From the NCBI GenBank assembly GCA_038093975.1, contig JBBPTG010000052.1:1-64000 (forward strand): DNA of 64,000 bases, in the 5' to 3' direction. How positions within the stretch are numbered: position 1 is the first letter of the stretch; each line of letters opens with the position of its first letter. Below the pieces are notes generated by a model. That model was not told the DNA's origin, searched no databases, and saw only the letters and a program-made list of their open reading frames with translations. Source of the stretch: Chalciporus piperatus. Lineage: Eukaryota; Basidiomycota; Agaricomycetes; Boletales; Boletaceae. The position numbers and the translations under genes are program-made. Positions 54,069 to 64,000 of the stretch are shown piece after piece.

Positions 54069-56083
54069 CTATCTTCCCGTCCGACTTCCCGCGTGGCAGC
54101 ACATTTCTGAGTGGACGTTACCACATGTATCCAACGAAAACTAGTGAATCTAAAACGTACCAACGAGCCAGTCGGCAGTCTCCTTGATCTTCTGAGCGTC
54201 ATCACCCGATGCCTTGACAATGTTCTGAAGAATCTCCGCCGCTTCGCTGACACGCCCTTCGGCAAAAGTAGATTCGTACAAACGTTGCTTAGAAGCAACA
54301 TCCAGTCCATCGAACGCCCACCCGAATATCTGAGGTGGGAGGTTCAAGATCACGACGTACAAATGAGTCCTAGAGAAGACTCACAAGGGAGATCGTCACT
54401 AAATGAGGACAGTTTCCGTCCGTCGGGGCAGCTTTCTTCGCATGCTCGAAGTAGGATACCGCACGCCCGTACTCCCCTCTCTTCATGTGCATACCTCCAA
54501 GTACCTTAGAGGCGATGAGATTCACAGCATGATGATTGCATGTGCTACACGTACCTGATCGCAGATATACGTCCTGTCGTTCGCCCTTTTTGCCAGGTAG
54601 TCTACGCGCGATATCGCCTCATCTTGTTTTCCACACTCGAACACGAGGATTGCCTGAGACGAATGTAGACGAGTTTCGAATACGATCTAATTATCTCACG
54701 AACCTTGAGAAGCAATAAGAACCAGGAGTCGCGATGCTCGCATTCATGAAAGACCAGATCAAAATTCCACAACGAACCATCTTGATCGCCTTGACCCAGT
54801 AGAATGATGGCCACTGCGATATGGCCTATTGACGACGGCTGAATCTGGAGGGACTTTAGTGCACGGGAATGAACATGGGTATGAGCGTAGAGTGTACTAA
54901 CCTCCTTGGCATCCTCGATTGCGAGCTGTGACTGATTTGAAAGTTCTCGTACAAGAGCGCGGTTTGCGAATGCGTGGTGGCTAGGTTTGGATGAGAGTAT
55001 AATCTCCTGCGAGAGCATCATTTCGGCTTTCTTCAGATCGCCTTCAGTCCATGATATGAATGCTTCGCCACTAACTTGCATGAGCGAAGGCTGAGGGGTA
55101 GGTAAACCATCGGGTCCGAAACAAGGTCGTGTCATGGAAGAGGCCGACGTTTATGATCGTTAGCAACGTTAGCACTGTGAATAGACTGTCAGGTACCCAC
55201 GTTGCTTAAATACGCATGGGGAATGGTATCATTGAGTCGATGTAGTGTGACTTTGGAACCGTGTGCACACGCAAGATGTCTCCCGTCGAAAGAGAGGCCA
55301 ATGGCCCGAATTGTCGTTCTATGGTCGAGAACAGGACCGATTTGGATGCGCGAGATGGGATCCCAGACGGACACCGTTGAACCTGCGGAACACGCGATGA
55401 ATTTGCCATTTGTCACGAGGGATGCATCAGCGAGGGTATTGTGGATGGACCACTCGGTGAGCGAGGATCTGGATAGATCGAACGAGGTAATCTTTCCGGG
55501 AATCACGGTAAAAAGACGCTGGGAATCAAAGGACCACGCGAAAGGAGTGGTTGTGTGCCAAGTTGATCCGATTTGGACAGGGATTTCGAAAATCATATCG
55601 CCCGAGTGTGAGTTGTGGACCCGAACAGAGGTGTGTGTGGCCGTGGCCAATCGGCTATCATCGGGAGAAAACTTGACAGCAAGAACGCCCGAGGTGCACT
55701 GTTGGGGAACAAGGAGTTGCTTTCCGGAAGTGATGCTGCATATCCGAACTATACCATCATACGATCCAATTGCGATTCTCGTCGAATCAGTGGAAATATC
55801 AACCGCCCTGACCCAACCTGTGTGTGCTGTGATCTCGAGCACTTTGTCGTGAGTGGATGCATTCCAAACGACCATCCGTCGACACAGCCAGTGCCAGGAC
55901 ACAACGCCCATCCACGTTCATCATGGAACCGTGTTGTCGGCCGTGTTCCACATCCCATAGACGGATATCCCCTCCTACGTCTCCAGTGACGATATGTTTT
56001 CCATCTCGAGTGAACGCGACGCTGTATACCTCGCTTGGAGATGTAATTTCGATTCCATTCGAATTTGTAGCTTCAACAATGAA
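54069..56083 (-). pseudogene. WD40-TPR paralog, tail-to-tail with the first, with a frameshift in the propeller
   Basis: The propeller exon runs from 56083 (after the acceptor gttgacag) to 55201. The TPR exons follow with the same positions as in the gene at 51412: ALVRELSNQSQLAIEDAKE, SLQIQPSSIGHIAVAIILLG, ILVFECGKQDEAISRVDYLA, MHMKRGEYGRAVSYFEHAKK and IFGWAFDGLDVASKQRLYES. The stop is at 54069. Around 55865-55885 about 30 nt encoding the end of one blade are missing and the frame changes from LALAVSTDGR to VVWNASTHDK. Unless translation starts downstream at 55870 or so, the protein is broken. All TPR exons remain open, so the loss is recent or a shorter product is made. Confidence 0.6.
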
Positions 56084-56862
56084 CTGTCAACACGATAATG
56101 CCTGTCTTTCCGTCTCCAAAAGACTCGTACGCACCCATTTCTGTGGACAAAAGCTCGTCGAAACAGAAAACGACGTGGAGTTGAGCTACACGTGGTGCCC
56201 CATTGCTTATATTTCTTCGCAATCGCAATGAATCAGTTCACACGGATTGTCATCATGGTGGTCTGGAAGGAGATTTCGAATTTCCAGGTCTTGAAACGGT
56301 CAACGCCGAAGCTTCTGGACGATTTATGGCTAGAAAGCATACACGTGCATCATCTACACGATCATCCCTTGCCTCAAGAATGGGGGCTCCTGATCCGGGT
56401 CTGTGCATCACTGCACGAATGGGATCAAGGGTAACATGAGGGTCATGGTAAGTTCATAGCAGTAACGCCGTTTCCTATCATAGCCTGCAACACGGACTCT
56501 TAGCTGACAATGGTCACTGTGAAGGAAACTTACTCCGATACGGAAGCTCGTGGCTTGACCGCTGATCTTCCCAGTATGCTAAGTTCGAATTCACAGAAAG
56601 TTGCCTGTCGGTGGCAGTGGACAGCACACATCTAGCGTGAGAACTTGGCTATAACGATGAAATTCCGGCACAAACTTATGGTGACATCGACTGGCCTCGA
56701 CCTCCCTCGTGAATCCAAGAGCGATTGGGGCACATAAAAAACTACGCGTGTCTGACAACAATGGGAAAAATACAACAGTTCCTTGGCCAGTATACCATGA
56801 CGTGGCCATTTAACTGCAAACACCCTCCATAATCCATCGAAGTTCCTCAATCAAAGGAATCA
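56084..56862. other. Intergenic stretch, no supported gene
   Basis: It contains the 5' end of the WD40-TPR paralog (a candidate first exon near 56140 with donor gtgcgt). The remainder (56230-56862) has only short frames. Confidence 0.5.
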
Positions 56863-59526
56863 TCAGCAGACATGGTTAGCTCTACCACACAGATAGCAGA
56901 AAGGGGAATTGCAACCAGGGACGATGCACTGACCCACGCAGACACCAAATTTTCAGCAACGAACGTCCCACGAAAGATACGAAACCCACCCTCATGGAGT
57001 TGCACCCATCAATTCTCTGTACTGGTGTCTTGCAGTCTAAAGACAGACACGTGCGCGAGTTATCAGCGTAAGTTGCAAGTTGAAGATGGTAGAACTCACT
57101 CGGGCAACGTTTCCACGACATCATTTGGATGAGGTGGTCGAGTTCGGACGATCCATCGCACGAGTGCTTCGGTCCACCGGAGGCGATTGTCTGGTCGCAG
57201 TTCTTGCACCATACGTTGCTACAATCTACCTGAGGGCACAAGATCTTCGAGGCTTGCATGTAATCTTGTCGGTCAACGAACGATGGGCGGTTGCATCTGA
57301 TGGACAATAAATTATACCCTCCGGGTATCAACTGGATGCTCACTGGCGACAGTGAATCTGCGCAAAGAATTCAGCGAGTTCCATTTCAGTCCAGATTTGT
57401 AATTGATGTTCGGTAACCTGGAGACGTTCGACCAGGAATCTCGAAATCACTGGATGTGGTAGCTGAGGCACCGGTCTACAAGTATGAAGAAAAGACTGCT
57501 CACCAGATGGTTTAGTTCCATCGGCCTGATCCGTGACCATACACACAGGGCAAAAGACTGGGAACCGTCGTTCTTGGATCTTCGAGCAAACGAAATCCTT
57601 GAAGCAACCGCTACACATCATGTGCGAGCAGTCTTCTACCTGCAAACCGTTCTCCTGGAGATGCTCTTCTAGGCATATGCCGCAATCGAACCTTGGTTTC
57701 AAGGCATTCTGAATCCAGACGTCATCAATCTCGAGGAATTCATCGACTTCGAAACCGGAGTCGGAGTCAGAGTCAGAGTCGACGAGCAGGTTCGTGGTGG
57801 GAGGAGGGGAGGAATTTCCCGCAAAGATACTGAGCTCACCACCGGGTTGTGGTGTAGGACGGTGAGTAACATGATAGAGCCGAGATGGAGCAGTATTGAT
57901 AGGCAGGCTTGAACCAGGGACAGAAACAGAGTAAGAAACCTCTGGGAGGAGAGTATAGACACCGTCGTGTGTGGGACCGGCATCCGGGCCAGAAGTGAGT
58001 TCATTGGATATCTCAGCAGGGACGGGAGGTGGATTGTTGGCGAAGATGCTAAATGCTCCGCCATATTTTCGACTAGAACCACCGGTCATGTTGCCAAGTT
58101 CGGAAGAATCAGGAACCGGAGGTGTGTCATCGTCGAACGAGTCAAATGCACCAGGTAGATGCATGCCATTGGTACTGTGAGAATGTCGAAAAACAGAGAG
58201 CGGCTCCTTGGGGAGAAGCGTGGGCAAGCCGTCATACCTGGCACTGACATTTGATCTATGCGCTAGTTCGTTGGAGTCCTTGGCAGAAATAGGAGATGGT
58301 TTGTTGGTGAATATCCCAAGAAAGCTGCCTGACTGCCGCCTAGAATCGGCGGTGATGTTGCCAAGCCGAGAAGAATCGGTGACTTTTCCTGCAGGGACTG
58401 GAGGCGTGTCGTTGAGGAACAACCCGGTTCCGCCAGGTAGTTTTTTGCCACTGACAACGTGGGAAGGTCGAGATGAATCATCGATAAAATGGTTGTATGT
58501 TCCGAACGACGAATGTGAAGGCTCGCGGGCGGACAGGGATGATCCAGCAGGCGAAGGTCCCTGCTTAGACCTGACCTGGTCAACCTCCGATCTCAGTTGT
58601 TGGTTCTCGAAAGTGAGAGTCTTGATTTGACCCTCGAGAACCGACAGCTGAGCACGTAGGGAAAGCCAAGCCAAACTCGACTGAACGATGGACACATCTG
58701 GGTCCCCGTCCTGCGCCTTGGAAACGAACAGGTGCCCCGAAAGGTGTTGCTCGTGAGATTCGAAAAATCCTTCATCAAGTGAAGGCACGATATCACACAA
58801 CGTTCGGGACGTTTGTTCTATGGAGGTGCTGAACGACACACCAGCTCCATGAGGATGAGAGGGACGAGGATGTGGGTCGAACACGACGAATACGGAATTG
58901 AAGCGTGTGGTAGCATGAGGACTGGTCGCGGTGGAAAACTTGAAGCATACAATGATGTCAGGTGGGCGGGTTATGATCATCACAGCAGACTTTTCAAGCT
59001 GGTGCATTTTTCTGGGAGGAATGACCACATGATTTTTATTAGTTCAGGAGATACACGAACAAAAGACGAAGCTGTTACTCACTTGAGGAGTCGCTGAAAT
59101 TGCTCGGGTTCGGGACGGGAATGCTCAATAGACACAAGCTGAAGCGAGCTCTCGAAGATGGGAAGGCCTCGAATGTCATCCACATTGAGATCGTGATTGA
59201 GCGACCAATCCGCGCATATTTTAGTGATGTCCTTCACGTACAGAGTCAGCGATTTATACTGGACTATAGGGTTAAGACCAAGTCAACATAGGTTGACTGA
59301 CCTCGATGACTTCCGGCTCCGATAGTTTATCCAAGACGTCTGACATCTCACCACAGCTTTGTTCGACGCGAAACCCGATTCTCGCGAAAGTAAGGGCTGC
59401 TAAACCACACCAAGCGATGCGGGCTTTGAGCTGATTGCTTCCCGAGAAAGAGACGAGGCAGTCATTTCCTGCCAGAACCCTTTTCGATGTACTATATTTC
59501 TGGATCCGAGAACGAGGTTTAGACAT
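56863..59526 (-). CDS. RING-IBR-RING (RBR) E3 ligase with papain-like N-terminal module, copy 1 (765 aa)
   Basis: Seven exons: 59526-59302, 59231-59083, 59011-57504, 57449-57344, 57296-57100, 57036-56990, 56928-56863 (2298 nt, phases agree). The N-terminal module has AWCGLAALTFARIGF (Cys40) and VFVVFDPHPRPSHPHGA (His172), a Cys/His pair typical of papain-fold proteases. A coiled coil follows (LRAQLSVLEGQIKTLTFENQ). Next is a long Pro/Ser linker with repeated 'NPPPVPAEISNEL' blocks. RING1 is at about 567-615 (CGICLEEHL...CSHMMCSGC...FCPVC). The IBR follows (CNRPSF...LCPQVDCSNVWCKNCD). RING2 has the catalytic position in RIDGCNSMRC and ends CYLCGRANHVC. In RBR proteins RING1 binds the E2 and the RING2 Cys receives ubiquitin. 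The end is 8 residues shorter than copy 2. Confidence 0.8.
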
Positions 59527-60005
59527 GGTGAGAGGGAGCAATTTCGTGATCGAGGATGGCTGTTGATAAACAACGACCAGAGCGCCCGGTGAGCTGGCAC
59601 GACCCGAGGCCTTTCCTGAGAGTCGGCGCTCGGCGGTCAACCCGATTCTGTAACTTTGATCTAAACCTCAAAAATCAACCTCTACACTTGCTTGACTCAA
59701 CCCCATAGCTCCCCGCGACTCCTCGTGTGCACTGTGCTAGTAGTTTGCCACTTCCCATCTCTCAGTTAGCAGCGTAACCGTCCGTAACATGACTTTCCAT
59801 CCAATGCCATACGCTAATACATACTTGTGTAGTTCTGTCAACGACGAGTTCCTTCACGTTTTTTCGTGTACCGTAAATTTCACCACACGGTGCAGTTGGG
59901 ACGCATTCCAGGCTTTACTTGATCATATCGTTGTCCGCTTCGCGAGCGGTCAGTTGTGACCGCACCTTGTCGTTTTCCCCACTCCGTCCTCTTCTTGATA
60001 CTTGG
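59527..60005. other. Intergenic stretch between the two RBR genes
   Basis: About 480 bp holding the promoter of copy 1 and the 3' flank of copy 2. No gene or clear TATA box. Confidence 0.5.
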
Positions 60006-62639
60006 TTACCTGCAGGAAGGGCACGTATGGTTGTTCTGCATCATGGTACGGCCACACTTGTAGCAGAAATAGGTGTTGCAACCAGGGGCGATACACTGAC
60101 CACACACAAGATCTGTCACCCTGGGACGACTGTGCCACGAAGAAGCAAGACTGACCGTCATGAAATTGCACCCTTCGCTTCTCTGGACAGGAGTCTTGCA
60201 ATCTGAAAAACGACACGGAATGGGTTATCGGTGACCAAGTCGAGCCGCAGGTGCGTGTGGGAACTCACTTGGGCAACGTTGCCACGACATCACTTTGATA
60301 AGATGGTCAAATTCAGACGACCCGTCGCATGAGTGTTTCGGTCCATCGGAAGGGATCGTCTGGTCGCAATCCTTGCACCATACGTTGGTGCAATCGACTT
60401 GAGGGCACAAGACCTTGGTCGCTTGCATGTAATCCGGTCGGTCTACGAACGATGGGCGGTTGCATCTGATGGACCACACGTCATACGCTCCGCGTTTTAC
60501 TCTGGTATAGGGCAAAGTTGCTTACTGGCGACAATGAATTTGCACAATGAATTCGGCCAGCTCCATTTCCGTCCAGATTTGTAACTGATGTTCCGTGACC
60601 CCAAGACGTTCAACCAGGAACCTCGATATCGCTGGACAGGGTTATACACCCGTGAACTACTCGTCATCGTGAGAGAGAAATGATTGCTCACCAGAGGGCT
60701 GAGCACCATGGCCGTCGACCATGCATATGGGACAAAGGACTGGGAACCGTCGCTCTTGGATCTTGGAGCAAACCATCTCCTTGAGACAACCGCTGCACAT
60801 CATGTGCGAGCAGTCTTCGACCTTGAAGCCGTTCTCTTGGAGATGCTCTTCTAGGCATATGCCGCAATCGAACCTTGGTTTCAAGGCATTCTGAATCCAG
60901 ACCTCATCAATCTCTAGGAATTCATCGACTTCGAAACCGGAATCGGAGTCTGAGTCGACCAGCAGGTTCGTGGTGGGAGGAAGGGAGGAATTTCCCGCAA
61001 AGATACTGAGCTCGCCACCGGGTTGTGGTGTAGGACGGTGAGTAACATGATAGAGCCGAGATGGGGCAGTATTGATAGGCAGGCTTGAACCAGGGACAGA
61101 AACAGAGTAAGAAACCTCTGGGAGGAGAGTATAGACACCGTCGTGGATGGGACTATCATCCGGTCCGTAAGTGAGTTCATTGGATATCTCAGCAGGCACA
61201 GGAGGTGGATTGTCGGCGAAGATGCTAAATGCACCGCGAGATTGCTGTGAATCGGGAACTGCGGTGGCAGGTGGGGTGTCATTGGTGAAAAGGTCGAATG
61301 CGCCGGGTGGTTGTACGCTATTGGCCCTGAGGGAAGAGCGAGAAACAGAGGGCGGATCCTGGGAGAGAAGTATATGCACACTTTCATCCGTGGGACTGAC
61401 ATCCGATGCATCAGCGGGTTCGTTGGATATCTCAGTAGGGACTGGAGGTGGGTTGTGAGCGAAGATACTCAGTGAACCCCTGGATTTTCGCTTCGAATCG
61501 AGGGCTGGGGTGCGGAGGCGAGGGGCATCAGTAACTTTTGCAGGGCCCGGAGGGGTGTCATTGACGATACTGTTGGGAGGTCGAGACGGACCAGCGATGG
61601 AATGGATATATGTGCCGAGCGAATTCGAAGGCATGCGCGTCAACGGAGATGGCGGAGCAGGCGCGGGTCCGTGCTTGGACCTGGATTGCTCTCGTTCCCC
61701 GCGATAATTGAGGTGGTCGAGCTCCAATCTCAGTTGTTGGTTCTCAAAAGTGAGAGCGTTGAGTTGACCCTCGAGAACCGACAACTGAGCACGTAGGGAA
61801 GGGAGAGCCAAACTCGACTGAACGAGGGACTCGTCAGGGTCTCCGTCCGGCGTCCTGGCAATGAACAGGTGCAGCGAAAAGTGCTGCTCGGGAGATTCGA
61901 AAAACCCTTCATCGAGTGAAAGCACGATATCATCCAATGTTTGGGAGGTTTGTTCTATGGAGGTGCTGAACGACACGCCGGCTCCACGAGGATGAGAAGG
62001 ACGGGGATGCGAGTCGAATACGACGAATACGGAACTGGAGTGTGTGGAGGGAAGAAAACTTGTCTCAGTGGAAAACTTGAAACATGCAACGACGTCCGGT
62101 TGGCGGGTTATGATCATCACAGCGGACTTCTCAAGCTGGAGCATTTTTCTAGATGGTATGTTTAGTTGACACACAACGAATTGTAATGCTCTACCCACTC
62201 GAGGACCCGATGAAAGAGCTTGGGTTCAGGATGAGCATAATCGACGGAGACAAGCTGAAGCGATCTTTCGAAGATAGGAAGGCAGCGAATATCATCAACA
62301 TTAAGATGTTGATGGCCGGACCAATCCGCGCATATAGCTGTGATGTCCTTCACGTACAGAATTAGCAATCTGGCTATTCCAGCTGGTTTGGAGACTTACC
62401 CCAATCACTTCCTTTGTCGCCAGTTCATCCAAGACGTCTGACAACTCGGCGTGGCTTTGTTCGATGCAAAATCCGATTCTCGCGAAGTTAAGAGCTGCTA
62501 AAGTACACAAAGAGGTACCTTGGGCTATGAGCTGACTGGTTCCCGAGAAAGAAACCAGGCAGGTATTTCCTGCCAAAACCCGTTTCGAGATAGCGGTTGG
62601 GTTACTTTTTTCCTGGCTCCGAGAACGAGGTTCAAACAT
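60006..62639 (-). CDS. RING-IBR-RING (RBR) E3 ligase with papain-like N-terminal module, copy 2 (761 aa)
   Basis: Seven exons: 62639-62400, 62347-62199, 62148-60692, 60631-60526, 60465-60269, 60202-60156, 60095-60006 (2286 nt, phases agree, same intron positions as copy 1). Cys45 lies in GTSLCTLAALNFARIGF and His177 in VFVVFDSHPRPSHPRGAGV. Coiled coil LRAQLSVLEGQLNALTFENQ. The Pro-rich linker has the same NPPPVP repeats. RING1 (CGICLEEHLQENGFKVEDCS...LCPIC), IBR and RING2 (RSEGCNFMTC) are present. The C-terminus is complete, with CYKCGRTMMQNNHTCPSCR. It is a tandem duplicate of copy 1. The 3' part of the linker and RING1 are nearly identical at DNA level, and the 5' exons are more diverged. 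Confidence 0.82.
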
Positions 62640-63463
62640 GATGAAAGCATCCCATAATCAAGGAGCGCCAGAGCTGAAGTTGATTTATATTGGGTGCCAG
62701 TGAGTCTAGCGGCATTGTCATGCTCCTTCGAACCGTGAGGCCTTGAGGCCTCAATGCCTCATGCCTCAGGGTCCTATGGAGCACTGTGACTGTGCAAGTC
62801 GAAGCACAGCTGCGATCAGTGCGATGGCTCTTCATGCATCATGTGCGATCCGCGACAATACGAATCTGGAAGTTGATCAAAATCTCCACACTTGGTCGGT
62901 ATTGAACAGTCATCAGCAGGCCTGGAGGCCTGGAGGCCGGACGCCAAGCTGTAGTACGAGTACTAGATGGCTGCCATGAGTAAGACCGCGACAGGGATTT
63001 CCGAGCTACTCACATCCCAACTTGAAGTACTGGCTGACTCGGTGAGTGACTTTTCCCGCTTCCACTGGTTCCAGTGAGTTGTGACCGCATCACAACAAGT
63101 CCAACTTCTTGTGTTCCCCGCCGGAAGTTGAGTGTGTCCGAAAAGGTCCGAAATTGAACCCAACTTGGGCGCAACTTGAAGCCTTGCTGAGATCGTGACA
63201 ACGAGTCAGTGCAGGTCCGTCTACCTTCGAATTCGGATCTTGGGTTGTTACCACTGGTTCGGGGAAGGGTTCTCCCAGGAGGCCTTGAGCACTGCTCTAT
63301 CTTCGGTTAAAGGTACACTGCCTCGGGGCGTCAATGTGTCCTCGTGATGCTGAAGTTTACTGAAAGAACGTTGCACCCATCGTAGATACGGTCCTCGTGT
63401 TGACCCTATTTCTCTTTTATTAAGATCCCAGCTCCCAGTACGAAGACTTGAATTCATCCCATC
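62640..63463. other. Intergenic stretch with small direct and inverted repeats
   Basis: Contains tcaatgcctcatgcctcagg (around 62750) and ggcctggaggcctggaggcc (around 62920). No supported gene. It includes the promoters of the RBR copy 2 gene and of the gene starting at 63464. Confidence 0.5.
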
Positions 63464-63964
63464 ATGAATTCCTCGCTTGACCCTTCAAGTCATCGAAACG
63501 CGGAGGACGGTGACTCCAGTGACGAAGATCTTCCGACTACAAAACTTGACAAGGGTAAACAAAGAGCTGAGGGTATGTCATGTAACAGCTAGAGTAGCGC
63601 TCGGCTTATCTTCCTTGGAGATGATCGATTAGCAGAGCCATCACATCCAAGCGCCGGAGACGCGTTCTCTTCAACTGAGCTTCCGGACATCGTTGCGGAT
63701 TCTCAGTCGACGAGGTCTCGCCTATCGTCTTCCATGGATGTAAATCAACAGTTCAACAACGCAGAGATTGACGACGACGAGAGTTATCACTCGGCGTTTA
63801 GCGAAGATCCTAGGTCACATCGGGTACGTCTTTTGTGCGGCGAGTATTTCGATAAACTGAGGTGTATATCTCCCGCCAGCGCGACAATGCAGACTTGGCG
63901 CATTCCATCGAGGGCATGTATCGTATTCTAGATCTCATCTCAGAGCAGGGAAGCGGTGGTCTCG
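63464..63964 (+). CDS. Protein of unknown function, 5' part (cut by window end)
   Basis: Exons: 63464-63572, 63633-63823 and 63880-63964, followed by a donor (gtgagc) at 63965; phases agree. The start is acidic and Ser-rich (MNSSLDPSSHRNAEDGDSSD, DDLPTTKLDKGKQR-type). It is followed by more polar sequence and a helix ADLAHSIEGMYRILDLISEQ. This helix resembles the beginning of a protein family common in mushroom genomes whose function I do not know. The rest lies beyond 64000. Confidence 0.55.
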
Positions 63965-64000
63965 GTGAGCACGCCAGTCAAAGATGATTTTTGAGTACAT

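Noticed and set aside
1..64000. tRNA or rRNA genes
   Set aside because: I looked for the conserved GGTTCGAATCC-type box in cloverleaf context and found only isolated partial matches, so none is reported. A covariance-model scan would be decisive.

Overview
This window is nuclear DNA of a filamentous basidiomycete, most likely an Agaricomycete. The basis is very short introns (mostly 43-75 nt, GTRNGY...YAG), dense genes with many exons, and families typical of mushroom-forming fungi: a PIF/Harbinger transposon with a fungal-type second protein, a very long Zn2Cys6 regulator, HNH_2-type nucleases, expanded RING-IBR-RING proteins, and Ser/Thr-rich single-pass membrane proteins. There is no bacterial-style operon structure. 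All gene models below were spliced by hand. For most genes the reading phase was checked across every junction.

Layout. 1-960 holds a degenerate ~300-bp tandem repeat. 1142-1520 holds two copies of a GC-rich palindromic repeat. 1529-5482 is a structurally complete Harbinger element with inverted ends, an AAT target duplication, a three-exon transposase and a convergent four-exon DNA-binding partner. 6772-15910 (-) is one Zn2Cys6 transcription factor gene of 25 exons. 18236-19257 (-) is a pyridoxamine-phosphate-oxidase-like FMN-barrel protein, and 20454-22229 (-) is a membrane-anchored histidine-phosphatase-like protein.

22.8-29.5 kb is an accessory 'graveyard'. It has an HNH-type protein behind a KDZ-associated CxC5-like reading frame, flanked by ~0.45-kb direct repeats. 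It also has an internally deleted HNH relic, an orphan last exon of an FAD oxidase, and a decayed Rab geranylgeranyltransferase beta-subunit gene. 29880-31054 is a conserved-looking unknown. 31751-38765 holds three tandem secreted BBE/VAO-type FAD oxidases, of which the outer two are near copies including their promoters. 39420-40490 is an AlkB-type dioxygenase, and 41192-44479 is a large multipass membrane protein.

From 44.5 kb on, the window is dominated by recent duplications. A tandem array carries three Ser/Thr-rich single-pass membrane protein genes. Within and beside it are a WD40-TPR gene, fragments of it, and a tail-to-tail WD40-TPR paralog with a frameshift. Two tandem RING-IBR-RING (RBR) genes follow. 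Their N-termini carry a Cys...FD(S/P)HPR arrangement that looks like a papain-fold (deubiquitinase-like) module fused to the E3 ligase. The window ends inside a gene of unknown function (63464 onward).

How they may work together (inference): the conserved genes look like unrelated single-copy housekeeping or regulatory genes. The membrane protein / WD40-TPR / RBR block looks like a fast-evolving locus, with tandem copies, truncations and relics. The FAD oxidase trio looks like a secreted carbohydrate- or aromatic-oxidising set kept similar by recent duplication or gene conversion.
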